Assembly (NCBI GenBank): GCA_902602515.1
Contig: CACKRG010000003.1
Location: 150,784-214,783 of the forward strand
Source of the DNA: an uncultured Alphaproteobacteria bacterium
Lineage (GTDB): Bacteria > Pseudomonadota > Alphaproteobacteria > HIMB59 > GCA-002718135
Length of the DNA: 64,000 nucleotides
Direction of reading: 5' to 3'
Shown here: positions 31,890 through 42,262 of the stretch, in pieces
How the letters are laid out: each line of letters starts with the position of its first letter
How positions within the stretch are numbered: the stretch's first letter is position 1
Notes under the pieces: generated by a model
Databases searched by the model: none
Seen by the model: the letters and a program-made list of their open reading frames with translations, nothing else
What the model was told of the DNA's origin: nothing
Made by a program: the position numbers and the translations under genes

Positions 31890-33187
31890 TGATAAGTAAC
31901 AAAATAAATACAGCTCTTAAGGGTTTACCAAAAATACCTGGTGATAAATCAATATCACACAGATCTATAATTATACCTTCTATTTCAAATGGTATATGTG
32001 AAGTAAGTAATTTATTAAAATCTGATGATGTAATAAATACTCTTGAAGCTTTTAAATGTATGGGTGTCAATATTACCGAACAAAATGGAAAGGTGACTAT
32101 TTATGGCAAAGGAATGAATTCCTTAAAAAAACCTAAAAAAGAAATTTACCTTGGTAATTCTGGAACGAGTGCTAGATTGTTAGCAGGTCTATTATCTAGT
32201 CAAAGCTTTAATTCTAAATTAATCGGTGACAAATCTCTGTCTTCAAGGCCAATGAAAAGAATATCTGACCCATTAAAAAAAATGAATGCTGAAATTTATG
32301 ATAACAATGGTAAGCTACCAATGGAAATAAAAGGTAAAGAATTATTAAGCACATCTATAGATATAAAAATACCATCAGCACAAATTAAATCAGGAATAAT
32401 TTTAGCGGCTTTAAATACAAATGGCACAACTGAAATAGTAGAAAACCATATATCAAGAGATCACACAGAGATTATGTTGCAGTCATTTGAAGCAGACATT
32501 GATATTTTAAAAAATAATTCAAAAAAAATCATCAAAATAAAAGGAAAAAAAGAGTTAATATCTAAAAATATTGATGTTCCATGTGATTTATCAAGCAGTG
32601 CTTTTTTTATAGTTGCAGCAATTATAAATGATGATTCAAAGATTAAATTATGTAATATAAATATCAATCCTACTCGAAATGGAATTTTAATTGCTCTAGA
32701 AAAAATGGGTGCCGACATAAATTATTTTAATGAACGAACGTCTAACAATGAGAAGGTTTGTGATATTGAAGTTAGTAATTCAAAATTGACTGGTTGTGAT
32801 TTAGATTCTGATTTTTCAAAATTAATGATTGATGAATATCCAATACTTGCAGTAGCGGCATCTTTTGCTGATTCACCTAGTATTTTTAGAGGGTTGGGAG
32901 AACTTAGAGTTAAAGAGAGTGACAGATTAAATTTAATTATGCTGAACCTTCAAAGATGTGGAGTAAAATGTAAAATTGAAAATGATGACCTTCATATTTT
33001 TCCAAGTAAAAATTTTGACATTAAAAATAAAAGTATTAAAACTGACTATGATCACAGAATTGCAATGGCATTTGCTGTGATGGGTACTAAAATCGGACCT
33101 TTAAAAATTGAAGATGCAAATTCTATAAATACTAGTTTTCCATCATTTGTAGATGAGTTTAATAAAATTGGTGCCCATATTTCTTAA
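31889..33187 (+). CDS. aroA: 3-phosphoshikimate 1-carboxyvinyltransferase
   Basis: PGDKSISHRSIII; LGNSGTSARLLAGLL; RVKESDRL; DHRIAMAFAV. Confidence 0.97.
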   Translation: MISNKINTALKGLPKIPGDKSISHRSIIIPSISNGICEVSNLLKSDDVINTLEAFKCMGVNITEQNGKVTIYGKGMNSLKKPKKEIYLGNSGTSARLLAGLLSSQSFNSKLIGDKSLSSRPMKRISDPLKKMNAEIYDNNGKLPMEIKGKELLSTSIDIKIPSAQIKSGIILAALNTNGTTEIVENHISRDHTEIMLQSFEADIDILKNNSKKIIKIKGKKELISKNIDVPCDLSSSAFFIVAAIINDDSKIKLCNININPTRNGILIALEKMGADINYFNERTSNNEKVCDIEVSNSKLTGCDLDSDFSKLMIDEYPILAVAASFADSPSIFRGLGELRVKESDRLNLIMLNLQRCGVKCKIENDDLHIFPSKNFDIKNKSIKTDYDHRIAMAFAVMGTKIGPLKIEDANSINTSFPSFVDEFNKIGAHIS

Positions 33188-33192
33188 GTGTA

Positions 33193-33819
33193 ATGATTGT
33201 TACTATTGATGGTCCAGCTGGTTCAGGTAAAGGCAAAATAGCGAAATATATTTCTAATAAGTGGGGTTTTAAACATCTTGATTCTGGCATTTTATATAGG
33301 AATTTAGCATACAAAATTCTTAAAAGTCAAATTGATATAAAATCCACAACAGAAATAAAAGAAATAATGAAAGAGCAAAAAAATATCTCATTTAGAAATT
33401 ATAAAAGGCTAAGATCAGAAAAAGTTAGTAAAATTGCCTCAATAATTGCTACACATAAATTTGTAAGAGATCATATCAATAAATTTCAAAGAAATTTTGT
33501 TAATTTTAATAAAAAAAATAGCCATTTTGTTATTGATGGAAGAGATATTGGGTCAGTAGTTTTTAGGAATGCTGAACTAAAACTATATATAGACGTAAGT
33601 GAGCAAAATAGAGCAAAAAGAAGATATAAACAGTTGATTGATAGTGGTGAAAAGTCTATATACCGTCAAATTTTGAAAGATATAAAATTGAGAGACAAGA
33701 AAGATAAGAATAGATCAGTTTCACCTCTAGTAATTCCTAGTGGTGCCATTATAATAAACAATAATGGTAACTTCTTGAGAACAGCAAATCAAATTAACAA
33801 GTTAATAAGAAATATATAA
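33193..33819 (+). CDS. cmk: Cytidylate kinase
   Basis: MIVTIDGPAGSGKGKIAKYIS; HLDSGILYRN; VIDGRDIGSVVF. Confidence 0.95.
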   Translation: MIVTIDGPAGSGKGKIAKYISNKWGFKHLDSGILYRNLAYKILKSQIDIKSTTEIKEIMKEQKNISFRNYKRLRSEKVSKIASIIATHKFVRDHINKFQRNFVNFNKKNSHFVIDGRDIGSVVFRNAELKLYIDVSEQNRAKRRYKQLIDSGEKSIYRQILKDIKLRDKKDKNRSVSPLVIPSGAIIINNNGNFLRTANQINKLIRNI

Positions 33820-35520
33820 ATGACTGAAAATACAAGTAATAAAATTTCTAATACTGAATACGATGCACTACTTGCAAACTCATATAAAAACACAAATGCA
33901 AAGGAAAAAAGTATTGTTTCTGGAACTATTGTTTCAATTGAAAATGATATTGTAACTATTGATGTTGGATTAAAAAGTGAAGGTCGTATTTCAATAAGTG
34001 AATTTTCACGACCAGGTCAAAAACCTGAAATTAATATTGGTGATCAAACAGAAGTGTTTATTGAAAACTTAGATAATGCAGATGGTGAAACATCTATTTC
34101 AAGAGAAAAAGCTGTGAAGCAAAAAGCTTGGCATGATTTACAAGAAAGTTTTTCAAATAACAATGTTGTTACAGGTATTCCATACAATAGAGTAAAAGGT
34201 GGATTAAGTGTAGATCTAAATGGAGTAACTGCATTTTTGCCTGGCAGTCAAATAGATACGAGACAAATTGTTAAAGATACAAAGGAGTTACTCAATAAAC
34301 CGATTGAATTATTAATTCTTAAAATGGATAAATTTAGAGGCAACATTGTTGTTTCTAGAAAAGCAATTACTGAAAATGAACTCAAAGAACAAAGAAAAGA
34401 ACTTTTAAGTTCTATTGAAGAAGGATCTATAATAGAAGGCAAAGTAAAAAATATTACTGATTATGGAGCTTTCATCGACCTTGGTGGTTTAGATGGGTTA
34501 GTTCATGTAACAGATATTTCATGGACTAAAATAAATAACCCATCAGATATTTTGGAATTAAACCAAAGTATTAAAGTAAAAGTTTTAAAGTTTGATGAAG
34601 AACTTTCAAGACTTAGCTTAGGAATTAAACAATTATCTCCAAATCCATGGGATACTGTTCACGATAATATTAAAGTTGATGACAAGATTAAATGTAAGAT
34701 TTCAAATATATCTGACAATCAAATTAATATTATAATAAACGAAATTTATGATGGTATTATTACAATTAATGAACTAACTTGGTTAAAAAAACCCCCTCAC
34801 CCTTCAAAGATAATAAACTTAGGTGAAACAATAGAAGTCAAAGTAATAGAAATAGACGAAGATAAAAAAAGAATAAATTGTAGTTTAAAACAAACTAAAG
34901 AAAATCCTTGGGTAAAGCTTAAAGAAAACTATAATATAAATGATTCTTTTGAAACTGAGGTTGTTAATGTTGTTGATTTTGGGATATTTGTAAAAGTTCA
35001 AGATGAAATTGACGGCATGGTCCATGTTTCAGACCTAAGTTGGGAAGAAAAAGAATGTGACTTAATGCTAAAAGAATTCAAAAAAAGTGACAAAGTTAAA
35101 GTAAAAATATTAGATATTAATGTTGAAAAAGAAAGAATTAGTTTAGGTATTAAACATTTAAAGAGTGATCCAGTACAAGAATATCTGGATAAAAATCCAC
35201 TTAAATCCAAAATAACTGGTAAAATAATAGAAATTGATGAAAAAGGTTTAAAAGTTGAACTAGATTCTCAAAAAAAGATATTAGGATATATTAAGAAAAT
35301 TAACTTATCAAAAGATAAAAATGAGCAAAAGACTGAAAGATTTGCCATTGGTGAAAATGTGGATTCAATAATAGTATCACTAGATAGTAAATCAAGAGTC
35401 TTAAATCTTTCAATTAAAGAACTTGAAATAATAGATGAAAAAGAAGTTTTATCTAAATATGGATCTAGTGCTTCTGGAGCTTCATTAGGAGATATATTAG
35501 GTTCAGTTCTAAAGAAATAG
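33820..35520 (+). CDS. rpsA: 30S ribosomal protein S1
   Basis: Repeated S1 domains (GKVKNITDYGAFIDLGGLDGLVHVTDISW; FGIFVKVQDEIDGMVHVSDLSW). Confidence 0.96.
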   Translation: MTENTSNKISNTEYDALLANSYKNTNAKEKSIVSGTIVSIENDIVTIDVGLKSEGRISISEFSRPGQKPEINIGDQTEVFIENLDNADGETSISREKAVKQKAWHDLQESFSNNNVVTGIPYNRVKGGLSVDLNGVTAFLPGSQIDTRQIVKDTKELLNKPIELLILKMDKFRGNIVVSRKAITENELKEQRKELLSSIEEGSIIEGKVKNITDYGAFIDLGGLDGLVHVTDISWTKINNPSDILELNQSIKVKVLKFDEELSRLSLGIKQLSPNPWDTVHDNIKVDDKIKCKISNISDNQINIIINEIYDGIITINELTWLKKPPHPSKIINLGETIEVKVIEIDEDKKRINCSLKQTKENPWVKLKENYNINDSFETEVVNVVDFGIFVKVQDEIDGMVHVSDLSWEEKECDLMLKEFKKSDKVKVKILDINVEKERISLGIKHLKSDPVQEYLDKNPLKSKITGKIIEIDEKGLKVELDSQKKILGYIKKINLSKDKNEQKTERFAIGENVDSIIVSLDSKSRVLNLSIKELEIIDEKEVLSKYGSSASGASLGDILGSVLKK

Positions 35521-35525
35521 AACTA

Positions 35526-35822
35526 ATGTTAAAATCTCAAATTCTAGATAAACTACATAATAAGTATAAAAATCTTGATTTAAATGACATCGAAAGTATT
35601 TTCGAGCTATTTATTAAAAAATTATCAAGCTCACTTAAAGATGGAAGAAATATTGAAATCAGAGGATTTGGTACTATCAGCAGGAAAATCAATAAAGAGA
35701 AGCAAGTAAGAAATCCTAAGACAAATGAAAAATTATTTAAAAAAAAATCATATAAATTGCATTTTAAAATAGGTAAAATTTTACATAATAGAGTAAATCC
35801 GAAAACAAATAATGAATTCTAA
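35526..35822 (+). CDS. ihfB: Integration host factor beta subunit / HU-family protein
   Basis: GRNIEIRGFGTISRK; RNPKTNEKL; downstream of rpsA. Confidence 0.88.
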   Translation: MLKSQILDKLHNKYKNLDLNDIESIFELFIKKLSSSLKDGRNIEIRGFGTISRKINKEKQVRNPKTNEKLFKKKSYKLHFKIGKILHNRVNPKTNNEF

Positions 35823-36489
35823 AAAAGTTATCGTTGCTATAGATAGTGATAATTTAAAAAAAATAAAAAAATTAGTAAATATTTTAAAATCTGAAGCTTA
35901 CGCGTTTAAAATAGGATACGAATTTTTTTTTAATTTTGGAATAGATGGTTATAATCAAGTTAAGAAAATTTGTCCTAATATTTTTTTAGATCTTAAATTG
36001 CATGATATTCCCAATACGGTGGAAAAAGGAGTCAAAGCTATAGGTAAATTAAAACCATTACTTACAACTGTACATATTTCAGGAGGTAATGAAATGATGA
36101 GAGCAAGTATTAAAAATAAGAAATATACAAAAATTTTAGGTGTTTCAGTATTAACAAGTCTGGATCAGAACATGACTAAATTATATTATAATGAAAAAAA
36201 AATTGAAAAGTTAGTTAAAAAATTTGTAAATCAAGCAAAAAAAAACCAACTAGATGGTGTAGTCTGTAGTCCTTTAGAGATAAAATATATTAGAAAAAAA
36301 GTTGGAAAAAAATTTCTTATCATCACACCAGGGATACGTATAAAAAATGAACATGATGATCAAAAAAGAGTAATGACCCCAAAAGAAGCAATTGATTTAG
36401 GAGCTGATTACTTAGTGATTGGAAGACCAATTATTAAAGCTTCTAACCCTTTAAAAATTCTAAAAACAATAAATAATTCTATAAATTAA
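35812..36489 (+). CDS. pyrF: Orotidine-5'-phosphate decarboxylase
   Basis: VIVAIDSDN; FLDLKLHDIPNTVEKG; ITPGIR; DYLVIGRPI. Confidence 0.95.
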   Translation: MNSKKVIVAIDSDNLKKIKKLVNILKSEAYAFKIGYEFFFNFGIDGYNQVKKICPNIFLDLKLHDIPNTVEKGVKAIGKLKPLLTTVHISGGNEMMRASIKNKKYTKILGVSVLTSLDQNMTKLYYNEKKIEKLVKKFVNQAKKNQLDGVVCSPLEIKYIRKKVGKKFLIITPGIRIKNEHDDQKRVMTPKEAIDLGADYLVIGRPIIKASNPLKILKTINNSIN

Positions 36490-37118
36490 TGATTATAAAA
36501 ATTTGTGGAATTCAAACTAAAGAAACTCTCCTCTGTTGTGAAAAAAATAAAATTGATTTTTTTGGTATGATTTTTTACACAAAAAGTCCTCGTAATATTT
36601 CAAAAGAAAATGCAAAATATCTTTTAAATTTATCAAAAAATTTAAATATTGAAGGTGTTGGTGTTTTTGTTAATGAAAATATAAACACTCTAAAAGAATT
36701 GGTTTTTGATCTAAAGCTTAAGATAATTCAACTTCATGGTGAAGAAGATAATGATTATATAAAAAAATTAAAAGATAATAAATTAAAGGTAATTAAAAAA
36801 ATTTCGATAAAATATCAAAATGATTTGAATAAAATTGATAATTACTCAGAAGCAGATTATTATTTATTTGATTACATGCCAAATCCTGGTGAGTTACCAG
36901 GAGGAAATGCTAAAAGTTTTAATTGGAATATTTTAAATAATTTCCAAATTACAAAGCCTTGGTTTATTTCAGGTGGTATAAATATAGATAATATTGATCT
37001 ATTAAGAAAAAAAATCAATCCTTTTGGAGTTGATTTGTCTTCTGGAGTCGAAAAAGAGCTTGGCATTAAAGATAATCACATTATAAATAATTTAATGGAC
37101 AAAATTAAATATGCTTAA
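36489..37118 (+). CDS. trpF: Phosphoribosylanthranilate isomerase
   Basis: [40 protein letters not shown]. Confidence 0.95.
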   Translation: MIIKICGIQTKETLLCCEKNKIDFFGMIFYTKSPRNISKENAKYLLNLSKNLNIEGVGVFVNENINTLKELVFDLKLKIIQLHGEEDNDYIKKLKDNKLKVIKKISIKYQNDLNKIDNYSEADYYLFDYMPNPGELPGGNAKSFNWNILNNFQITKPWFISGGINIDNIDLLRKKINPFGVDLSSGVEKELGIKDNHIINNLMDKIKYA

Positions 37119-38319
37119 AAATACTTATAAAAAATATCCAGATGAGAAGGGTTATTTTGGTCAGTTTGGAGGTAGATATGTTTCTGAGACGTTAATGCCT
37201 CTTATACTTGAAGTCGAAAAAGAGTATGATAAAATTAAGAATGATGAAAAATTTATTGATGAGTTTAATCACTACTTAAAAACTTACGTGGGAAGACCAA
37301 GCCCATTATTTTTTGCCAGAAGAATATCTGAAGATTTAAATGGTCCTAAAATATATTTTAAGAGGGACGAATTAAATCACACAGGTGCTCATAAAATAAA
37401 CAATTGTATGGGTCAGATTTTATTAGCAAAAAAGATGGGAAAAAAGAGAATTATAGCTGAAACAGGTGCAGGTCAACATGGTGTAGCTACTGCCACAGTT
37501 TGTGCACTATTTGGACTACCCTGCATAGTGTATATGGGTGAAAAGGATATTGAAAGACAGTCCCCGAATGTATTTAGAATGAAGTTACTTGGTGCAGAAA
37601 TAAGAAGTGTTTCAACTGGATCTAAATCTCTCAAAGATGCTATGAACGAGGCTTTACGAGACTGGGTAACGAATGTTAAAGATACATTTTACATAATTGG
37701 AACTGCTGCTGGTCCACATCCTTATCCTGCTATGGTAAGGGATTTTCAATCCATTATTGGTAAAGAAGTTAGAGAACAGCTTAAAGAAATTGAAGGTAAA
37801 TCACCTGATTTACTGCTTGCTTGTATAGGTGGTGGATCAAATGCTTTAGGACTTTTTCATGAATTTCTAGATGACACTGACGTTGAAATGATAGCAGTTG
37901 AAGCAGCTGGACATGGTATTGATACATTTAAACATGCAGCTAGTTTGACAGGTGGCAAACCTGGTGTTTTACATGGTAATAAGACTTACCTATTACAATC
38001 TTCTACTGGACAAATTCAAGAGGCTCACTCCATTTCTGCAGGTTTAGACTATCCAGGAATTGGACCAGAACACGCTTTTTTATTTGAAGAAAAGAGAGTT
38101 AAATATATGTCAGCTACTGACAAAGATGCTCTAGAAGCTTTTCAATATTGTTGTAAACTTGAAGGTATAATACCAGCTTTGGAACCTGCACACGCCTTAT
38201 CAGTACTAAAAAAAATAGCAAAAAATTATAGTAAAGATAAAATAGTTGTTATGAACATGTGTGGGAGAGGTGATAAAGATATTTTTACAATAGCTGATGA
38301 GCTTAAAATAAAAATTTAA
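37111..38319 (+). CDS. trpB: Tryptophan synthase beta subunit
   Basis: [38 protein letters not shown]. Confidence 0.98.
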   Translation: MLKNTYKKYPDEKGYFGQFGGRYVSETLMPLILEVEKEYDKIKNDEKFIDEFNHYLKTYVGRPSPLFFARRISEDLNGPKIYFKRDELNHTGAHKINNCMGQILLAKKMGKKRIIAETGAGQHGVATATVCALFGLPCIVYMGEKDIERQSPNVFRMKLLGAEIRSVSTGSKSLKDAMNEALRDWVTNVKDTFYIIGTAAGPHPYPAMVRDFQSIIGKEVREQLKEIEGKSPDLLLACIGGGSNALGLFHEFLDDTDVEMIAVEAAGHGIDTFKHAASLTGGKPGVLHGNKTYLLQSSTGQIQEAHSISAGLDYPGIGPEHAFLFEEKRVKYMSATDKDALEAFQYCCKLEGIIPALEPAHALSVLKKIAKNYSKDKIVVMNMCGRGDKDIFTIADELKIKI

Positions 38320-39119
38320 TGACTAATTTAATAAGCCAAATTTTTAAAAAAAATAAAGACCAAAAAAAATTAGTAACTTTTATAACAGGTGGTGACCCTG
38401 ATTTTGAAACTAGTAATAAAATTATTGAAATTTTGATTAAAAATAACGTGGATATTATAGAAATAGGTATGCCATTTTCAGACCCTATGGCTGATGGTCC
38501 TACCATACAGTTATCAAGCAATAGGGCTTTAAATAATAATATTGATTTAGATAATATTTTTCAATTGGTTGCAAATGCAAAAAATTTAAAGAATAATTTA
38601 CCTATTATATTAATGGGATACTACAATGTTATTTTGAATTATGGAATTGATGATTTTGTAAAAAATTGTGTTCTAAACGGTGTGGATGGTTTAATTATTG
38701 TGGATTTACAACCAGAAGAAGACACTGATTTATTAATTGAATTAAAAAAAAATAATATAGATTTAATAAGACTTATTACACCTACTACAGATGAAAATAG
38801 ACTTAAACTAATATTAAAAAATGCTAGCGGATTTCTATATTATGTAAGTGTAATGGGAACTACTGGTCAAAAGTCTGCAAACATCCAAGAATTAGAACAA
38901 TCTGTAAAATTTATTAGAAAACATTCAGATTTACCCGTTGTTCCTGGTTTTGGCATAAAAGGTGCAGAAGATGTAAGTAAAATTTGCAAAATTGCTGATG
39001 GAGCTGTTGTAGGTTCGAGTATTATAAAAATAATTGAAAAAAATTTAGATCAAAAAAAAATTATGCTTGAAAAAATTGAAGATTTTACAATAAAATTAAA
39101 GCAAGGTACCTATTCGTGA
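38319..39119 (+). CDS. trpA: Tryptophan synthase alpha subunit
   Basis: VTFITGGDPDFETS; EIGMPFSDPMADGPTIQ; GLIIVDLQPEE; VVPGFGIKGAEDV. Confidence 0.97.
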   Translation: MTNLISQIFKKNKDQKKLVTFITGGDPDFETSNKIIEILIKNNVDIIEIGMPFSDPMADGPTIQLSSNRALNNNIDLDNIFQLVANAKNLKNNLPIILMGYYNVILNYGIDDFVKNCVLNGVDGLIIVDLQPEEDTDLLIELKKNNIDLIRLITPTTDENRLKLILKNASGFLYYVSVMGTTGQKSANIQELEQSVKFIRKHSDLPVVPGFGIKGAEDVSKICKIADGAVVGSSIIKIIEKNLDQKKIMLEKIEDFTIKLKQGTYS

Positions 39120-39961
39120 ACTGGTTAACAAATTTTGTAAAACCAAAATTATCTTCTTTAGTTAAAAGAAAAGAAGTACCTGAAAAACTATGGAGTAACT
39201 GCATATCATGTGGAAATATGATACATCATAAAGACTTAACTGAAAATCTAAGAGTTTGCATGAATTGTGATTACCATTTTAGAATGTCAGCTGAAGATAG
39301 AATAAAATTATTTTTTAAGGAAGGTGAATATAGTGAAATTTCAACTGACAAGATTTCAGATGATCCACTAAATTTTTCAGATAAAAAAAAATATAAAGAT
39401 AGATTGAAAGAATATAGAAAAAAAACAAGTAGAGAAGATGCATTCATTCTTTTAGAAGGAAAGATTAATGATAAAGGATTGGTAATTGGATTGATGAATT
39501 TTGAATTTATGGGTGGATCAATGGGTAGAGCTGTTGGAGGTGCAATTGTTAAAGGTGCAAAAATATCAGTTAAAAGAAAATTACCTTATGTAATTGTTAC
39601 ATCTTCTGGTGGTGCAAGAATGCAAGAGGGTATAATTAGTTTAATGCAAATGCCAAGAACTGTAGCTGCTATTGATATGTTAAATGATAATAAAATTCCC
39701 TACATAGTAATTTTGACAGAACCAACAACTGGTGGTGTGACAGCTTCTTTTGCAATGCTTGGAGATATTACAATAGCTGAAAAAGGAGCTACAATTGGTT
39801 TTGCAGGAAAGAGGGTAATTCAAGATACTATAAGAGAAGAATTACCAATTGATTTTCAAAAAGCAGAGTATCTAAAAGAACACGGAATGGTTGATATAGT
39901 TTCTCATAGAAAAAACCTCAGAGATACTCTTTATAAAGTTCTTAAGCATATAAGTGAATAA
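39116..39961 (+). CDS. accD: Acetyl-CoA carboxylase carboxyltransferase beta subunit
   Basis: Zinc finger CISCGNMIHHKDLTENLRVCMNCDYHFRM; GGSMGRAVGGAIVKGAK; SSGGARMQEG; GTG start. Confidence 0.97.
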   Translation: MNWLTNFVKPKLSSLVKRKEVPEKLWSNCISCGNMIHHKDLTENLRVCMNCDYHFRMSAEDRIKLFFKEGEYSEISTDKISDDPLNFSDKKKYKDRLKEYRKKTSREDAFILLEGKINDKGLVIGLMNFEFMGGSMGRAVGGAIVKGAKISVKRKLPYVIVTSSGGARMQEGIISLMQMPRTVAAIDMLNDNKIPYIVILTEPTTGGVTASFAMLGDITIAEKGATIGFAGKRVIQDTIREELPIDFQKAEYLKEHGMVDIVSHRKNLRDTLYKVLKHISE

Positions 39962-41218
39962 GTGAGCTCTAATACAAATAAGCTTTTAGATGAGCTTTTA
40001 AAGTTACACCCTAAATACATAGATTTATCTTTAGAGAGATTAAGGAAACTTTTAAAAAAACTTGGAGATCCACATTTAGACCTTCCAAAAACTATTCACA
40101 TTGCTGGTACAAATGGTAAGGGTTCAGTTCAAAGTTTTATAAGAAATATTATTATCACAAATGGATATTCATGCGATGCATACATATCTCCTCATCTTTC
40201 AAAATTTAATGAGAGAATCATTCTAAATAATAAAGAGGTCAGTAGTAAAAAATTAAATAGCACTTTAGAATTTGTAAAAAAAATTAATAATAACCAACCT
40301 ATAACTTTTTTTGAAATTACAACAGCTGCTGCATTTGTTTTATTTCAAAGGTCACTTTCTGATTTCTTAATACTTGAAACAGGTTTGGGAGGAAGATTAG
40401 ATGCAACTAATATTATACCTAAAAAACTATGTAGTATTATTACACCAATTAGTCATGATCATCAGGAATTTCTTGGAAATACAATAATTAAAATAACAAA
40501 AGAAAAATTAGGTATTATAAAAAACAGTGATTTCGTATTGATAGGTAAGCAAAAAGTAGAAGTAGAAAATTTTATTAGAAACAAACTATTAAAAAGAAAA
40601 AATATTTATTTTTTTGGTAGAGATTTTAACATTACAAATATTAAAAATAAAAAATTTGAGTTTCAGTATAAAAAAAAGAAAAGAAATATTAATAAACCCA
40701 AACTAAATGGAACTCATCAAATAGAAAATGCATCAATTGCATTAGCTTTTTTTGAAATAATGAAAAAAAATATAGGATTTAGTTTTAAAAAAACCAATAT
40801 TGCAATTAAGGAAACAGTGTGGCCTGGAAGATTAGAAATAATTAATTTTAATAATAAAAAAATTATTTTAGATGGTTCTCATAATATTGAGGGCGCATTC
40901 AAATTAAAAGAGTTTTTAAAAATGAAGAAATTTAAACCCCATGTAGTTTTTGGGATGCTTAACAATAAAGATATTTATAACTTTTTAAAAATAATTAAGA
41001 GTGAAATAAAATATATATTAGCATTAAAAATTCCCAATGAAAATAATGCATTTGAAACTAATATCATTGCTAATAAATGTGAGTCACTTTCAATTAACTG
41101 TGAAGAAATAAAAAATATAAATATGGCGATAAATTATATTAATAATTCTAATGATAAAATTTTTTTAATTACAGGGTCTTTGTATTTAGTAGGAAAAATT
41201 AGGAGAAATTTTTTATAG
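39962..41218 (+). CDS. folC: Folylpolyglutamate/dihydrofolate synthase
   Basis: TIHIAGTNGKGSVQSFI; YISPHLSKFNERI; ETGLGGRLDATNI; LDGSHNIEG; GTG start. Confidence 0.94.
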   Translation: MSSNTNKLLDELLKLHPKYIDLSLERLRKLLKKLGDPHLDLPKTIHIAGTNGKGSVQSFIRNIIITNGYSCDAYISPHLSKFNERIILNNKEVSSKKLNSTLEFVKKINNNQPITFFEITTAAAFVLFQRSLSDFLILETGLGGRLDATNIIPKKLCSIITPISHDHQEFLGNTIIKITKEKLGIIKNSDFVLIGKQKVEVENFIRNKLLKRKNIYFFGRDFNITNIKNKKFEFQYKKKKRNINKPKLNGTHQIENASIALAFFEIMKKNIGFSFKKTNIAIKETVWPGRLEIINFNNKKIILDGSHNIEGAFKLKEFLKMKKFKPHVVFGMLNNKDIYNFLKIIKSEIKYILALKIPNENNAFETNIIANKCESLSINCEEIKNINMAINYINNSNDKIFLITGSLYLVGKIRRNFL

Positions 41219-41533
41219 ACTAGTCTTAATCCAAGCCTCAAGAGCCGATTTAGGTAAACTACCGACTTTTGTATCTACTAAATTACCATCTTTAAAAAGC
41301 ATCAAAGTAGGTATCCCTCTAACTCCAAATTTTTGAGGCGTCATAGGATTTTCATCTATATTTATTTTAAATACTTTAAGTGAATTAATATTTTCACTTG
41401 CAATCTCCTCTAATATTGGATCTAGTTGTTTACACGGGCCACACCACTCAGCACCAAAATCTACAACGACAGGTACATCTTGAGTAGATATATCTTTTTC
41501 AAAATTTTCATCATTTGTTAAGTGAGTAGACAT
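41213..41533 (-). CDS. trxA: Thioredoxin
   Basis: VVVDFGAEWCGPCKQLDPILEEIA; RGIPTLMLFKDG. Confidence 0.97.
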   Translation of the reverse strand: MSTHLTNDENFEKDISTQDVPVVVDFGAEWCGPCKQLDPILEEIASENINSLKVFKINIDENPMTPQKFGVRGIPTLMLFKDGNLVDTKVGSLPKSALEAWIKTSL

Positions 41534-41581
41534 ATAGTTATATTTATAAGCTATAATTGGTTATTCAAGTTAAAAAAAAAA

Positions 41582-42262
41582 TTATAACTGTCTAAATGTG
41601 TTTTTATCCCCAACATGTAAAATATCTGAGCCTATAATTTCTCCTTTTAAGCTCTTATTTAAAATTAATTTTTGCCAAACTTCATTTATTGAAAAATTTA
41701 AAGGCATATTTCTAAATATCTTTTTACTTACAATTTGTAAGCCTGAATAATAAATAACTTCATCGCCACTATTCCAATTTGAAACAATATTATTTTTAAT
41801 GTTAAAGTCACCTTTTTTATTTTTTAAACCAAAAAAATTATTTTCTTTTACTAATAAAATTTTACAATTTTTTACATTGTTAAAATCTTTTAAAAAATTT
41901 AAAATATCTAATTTATTATGTTGCCTCCAAAAAATGTCTGAATTAACGACACATATATTTTCATTATTTACATAATTAAATATATTTTTTATTCCTCCTC
42001 CAGTTCCAAGTATTGATGGCTCATATACTAGGTTTATTCGATTATTTTTGTATTTTTTTAAAATATAATTTTCTATTTTTTTATGAAGATAATGAGTATT
42101 AATAAAAATTTTATTACATCCGATATTTTGAAAAAAATTTATAGTATTTTCTAAAATTGAACTATTTTCTATTTTTAATAGTGGTTTTGGTTTGTTAACA
42201 GTTAAATCTAACATACGCTTTCCAAAACCTGCACACAGTATAAGTAAAGAAAATTTTTGCAT
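41582..42262 (-). CDS. murU: Sugar nucleotidyltransferase, MurNAc-1-P uridylyltransferase-like
   Basis: SLLILCAGFGKRMLDLTVNKPKPLLKI; LGTGGGIKNI; pairs with kinase gene immediately upstream. Confidence 0.75.
   Translation of the reverse strand: MQKFSLLILCAGFGKRMLDLTVNKPKPLLKIENSSILENTINFFQNIGCNKIFINTHYLHKKIENYILKKYKNNRINLVYEPSILGTGGGIKNIFNYVNNENICVVNSDIFWRQHNKLDILNFLKDFNNVKNCKILLVKENNFFGLKNKKGDFNIKNNIVSNWNSGDEVIYYSGLQIVSKKIFRNMPLNFSINEVWQKLILNKSLKGEIIGSDILHVGDKNTFRQL

Noticed and set aside
39050-39062. Long A-runs in coding genes (e.g. near the trpA 3' end) as phase-variable switches
   Set aside because: Such runs are widespread in this AT-rich sequence and sit within intact housekeeping frames; no evidence of switching.
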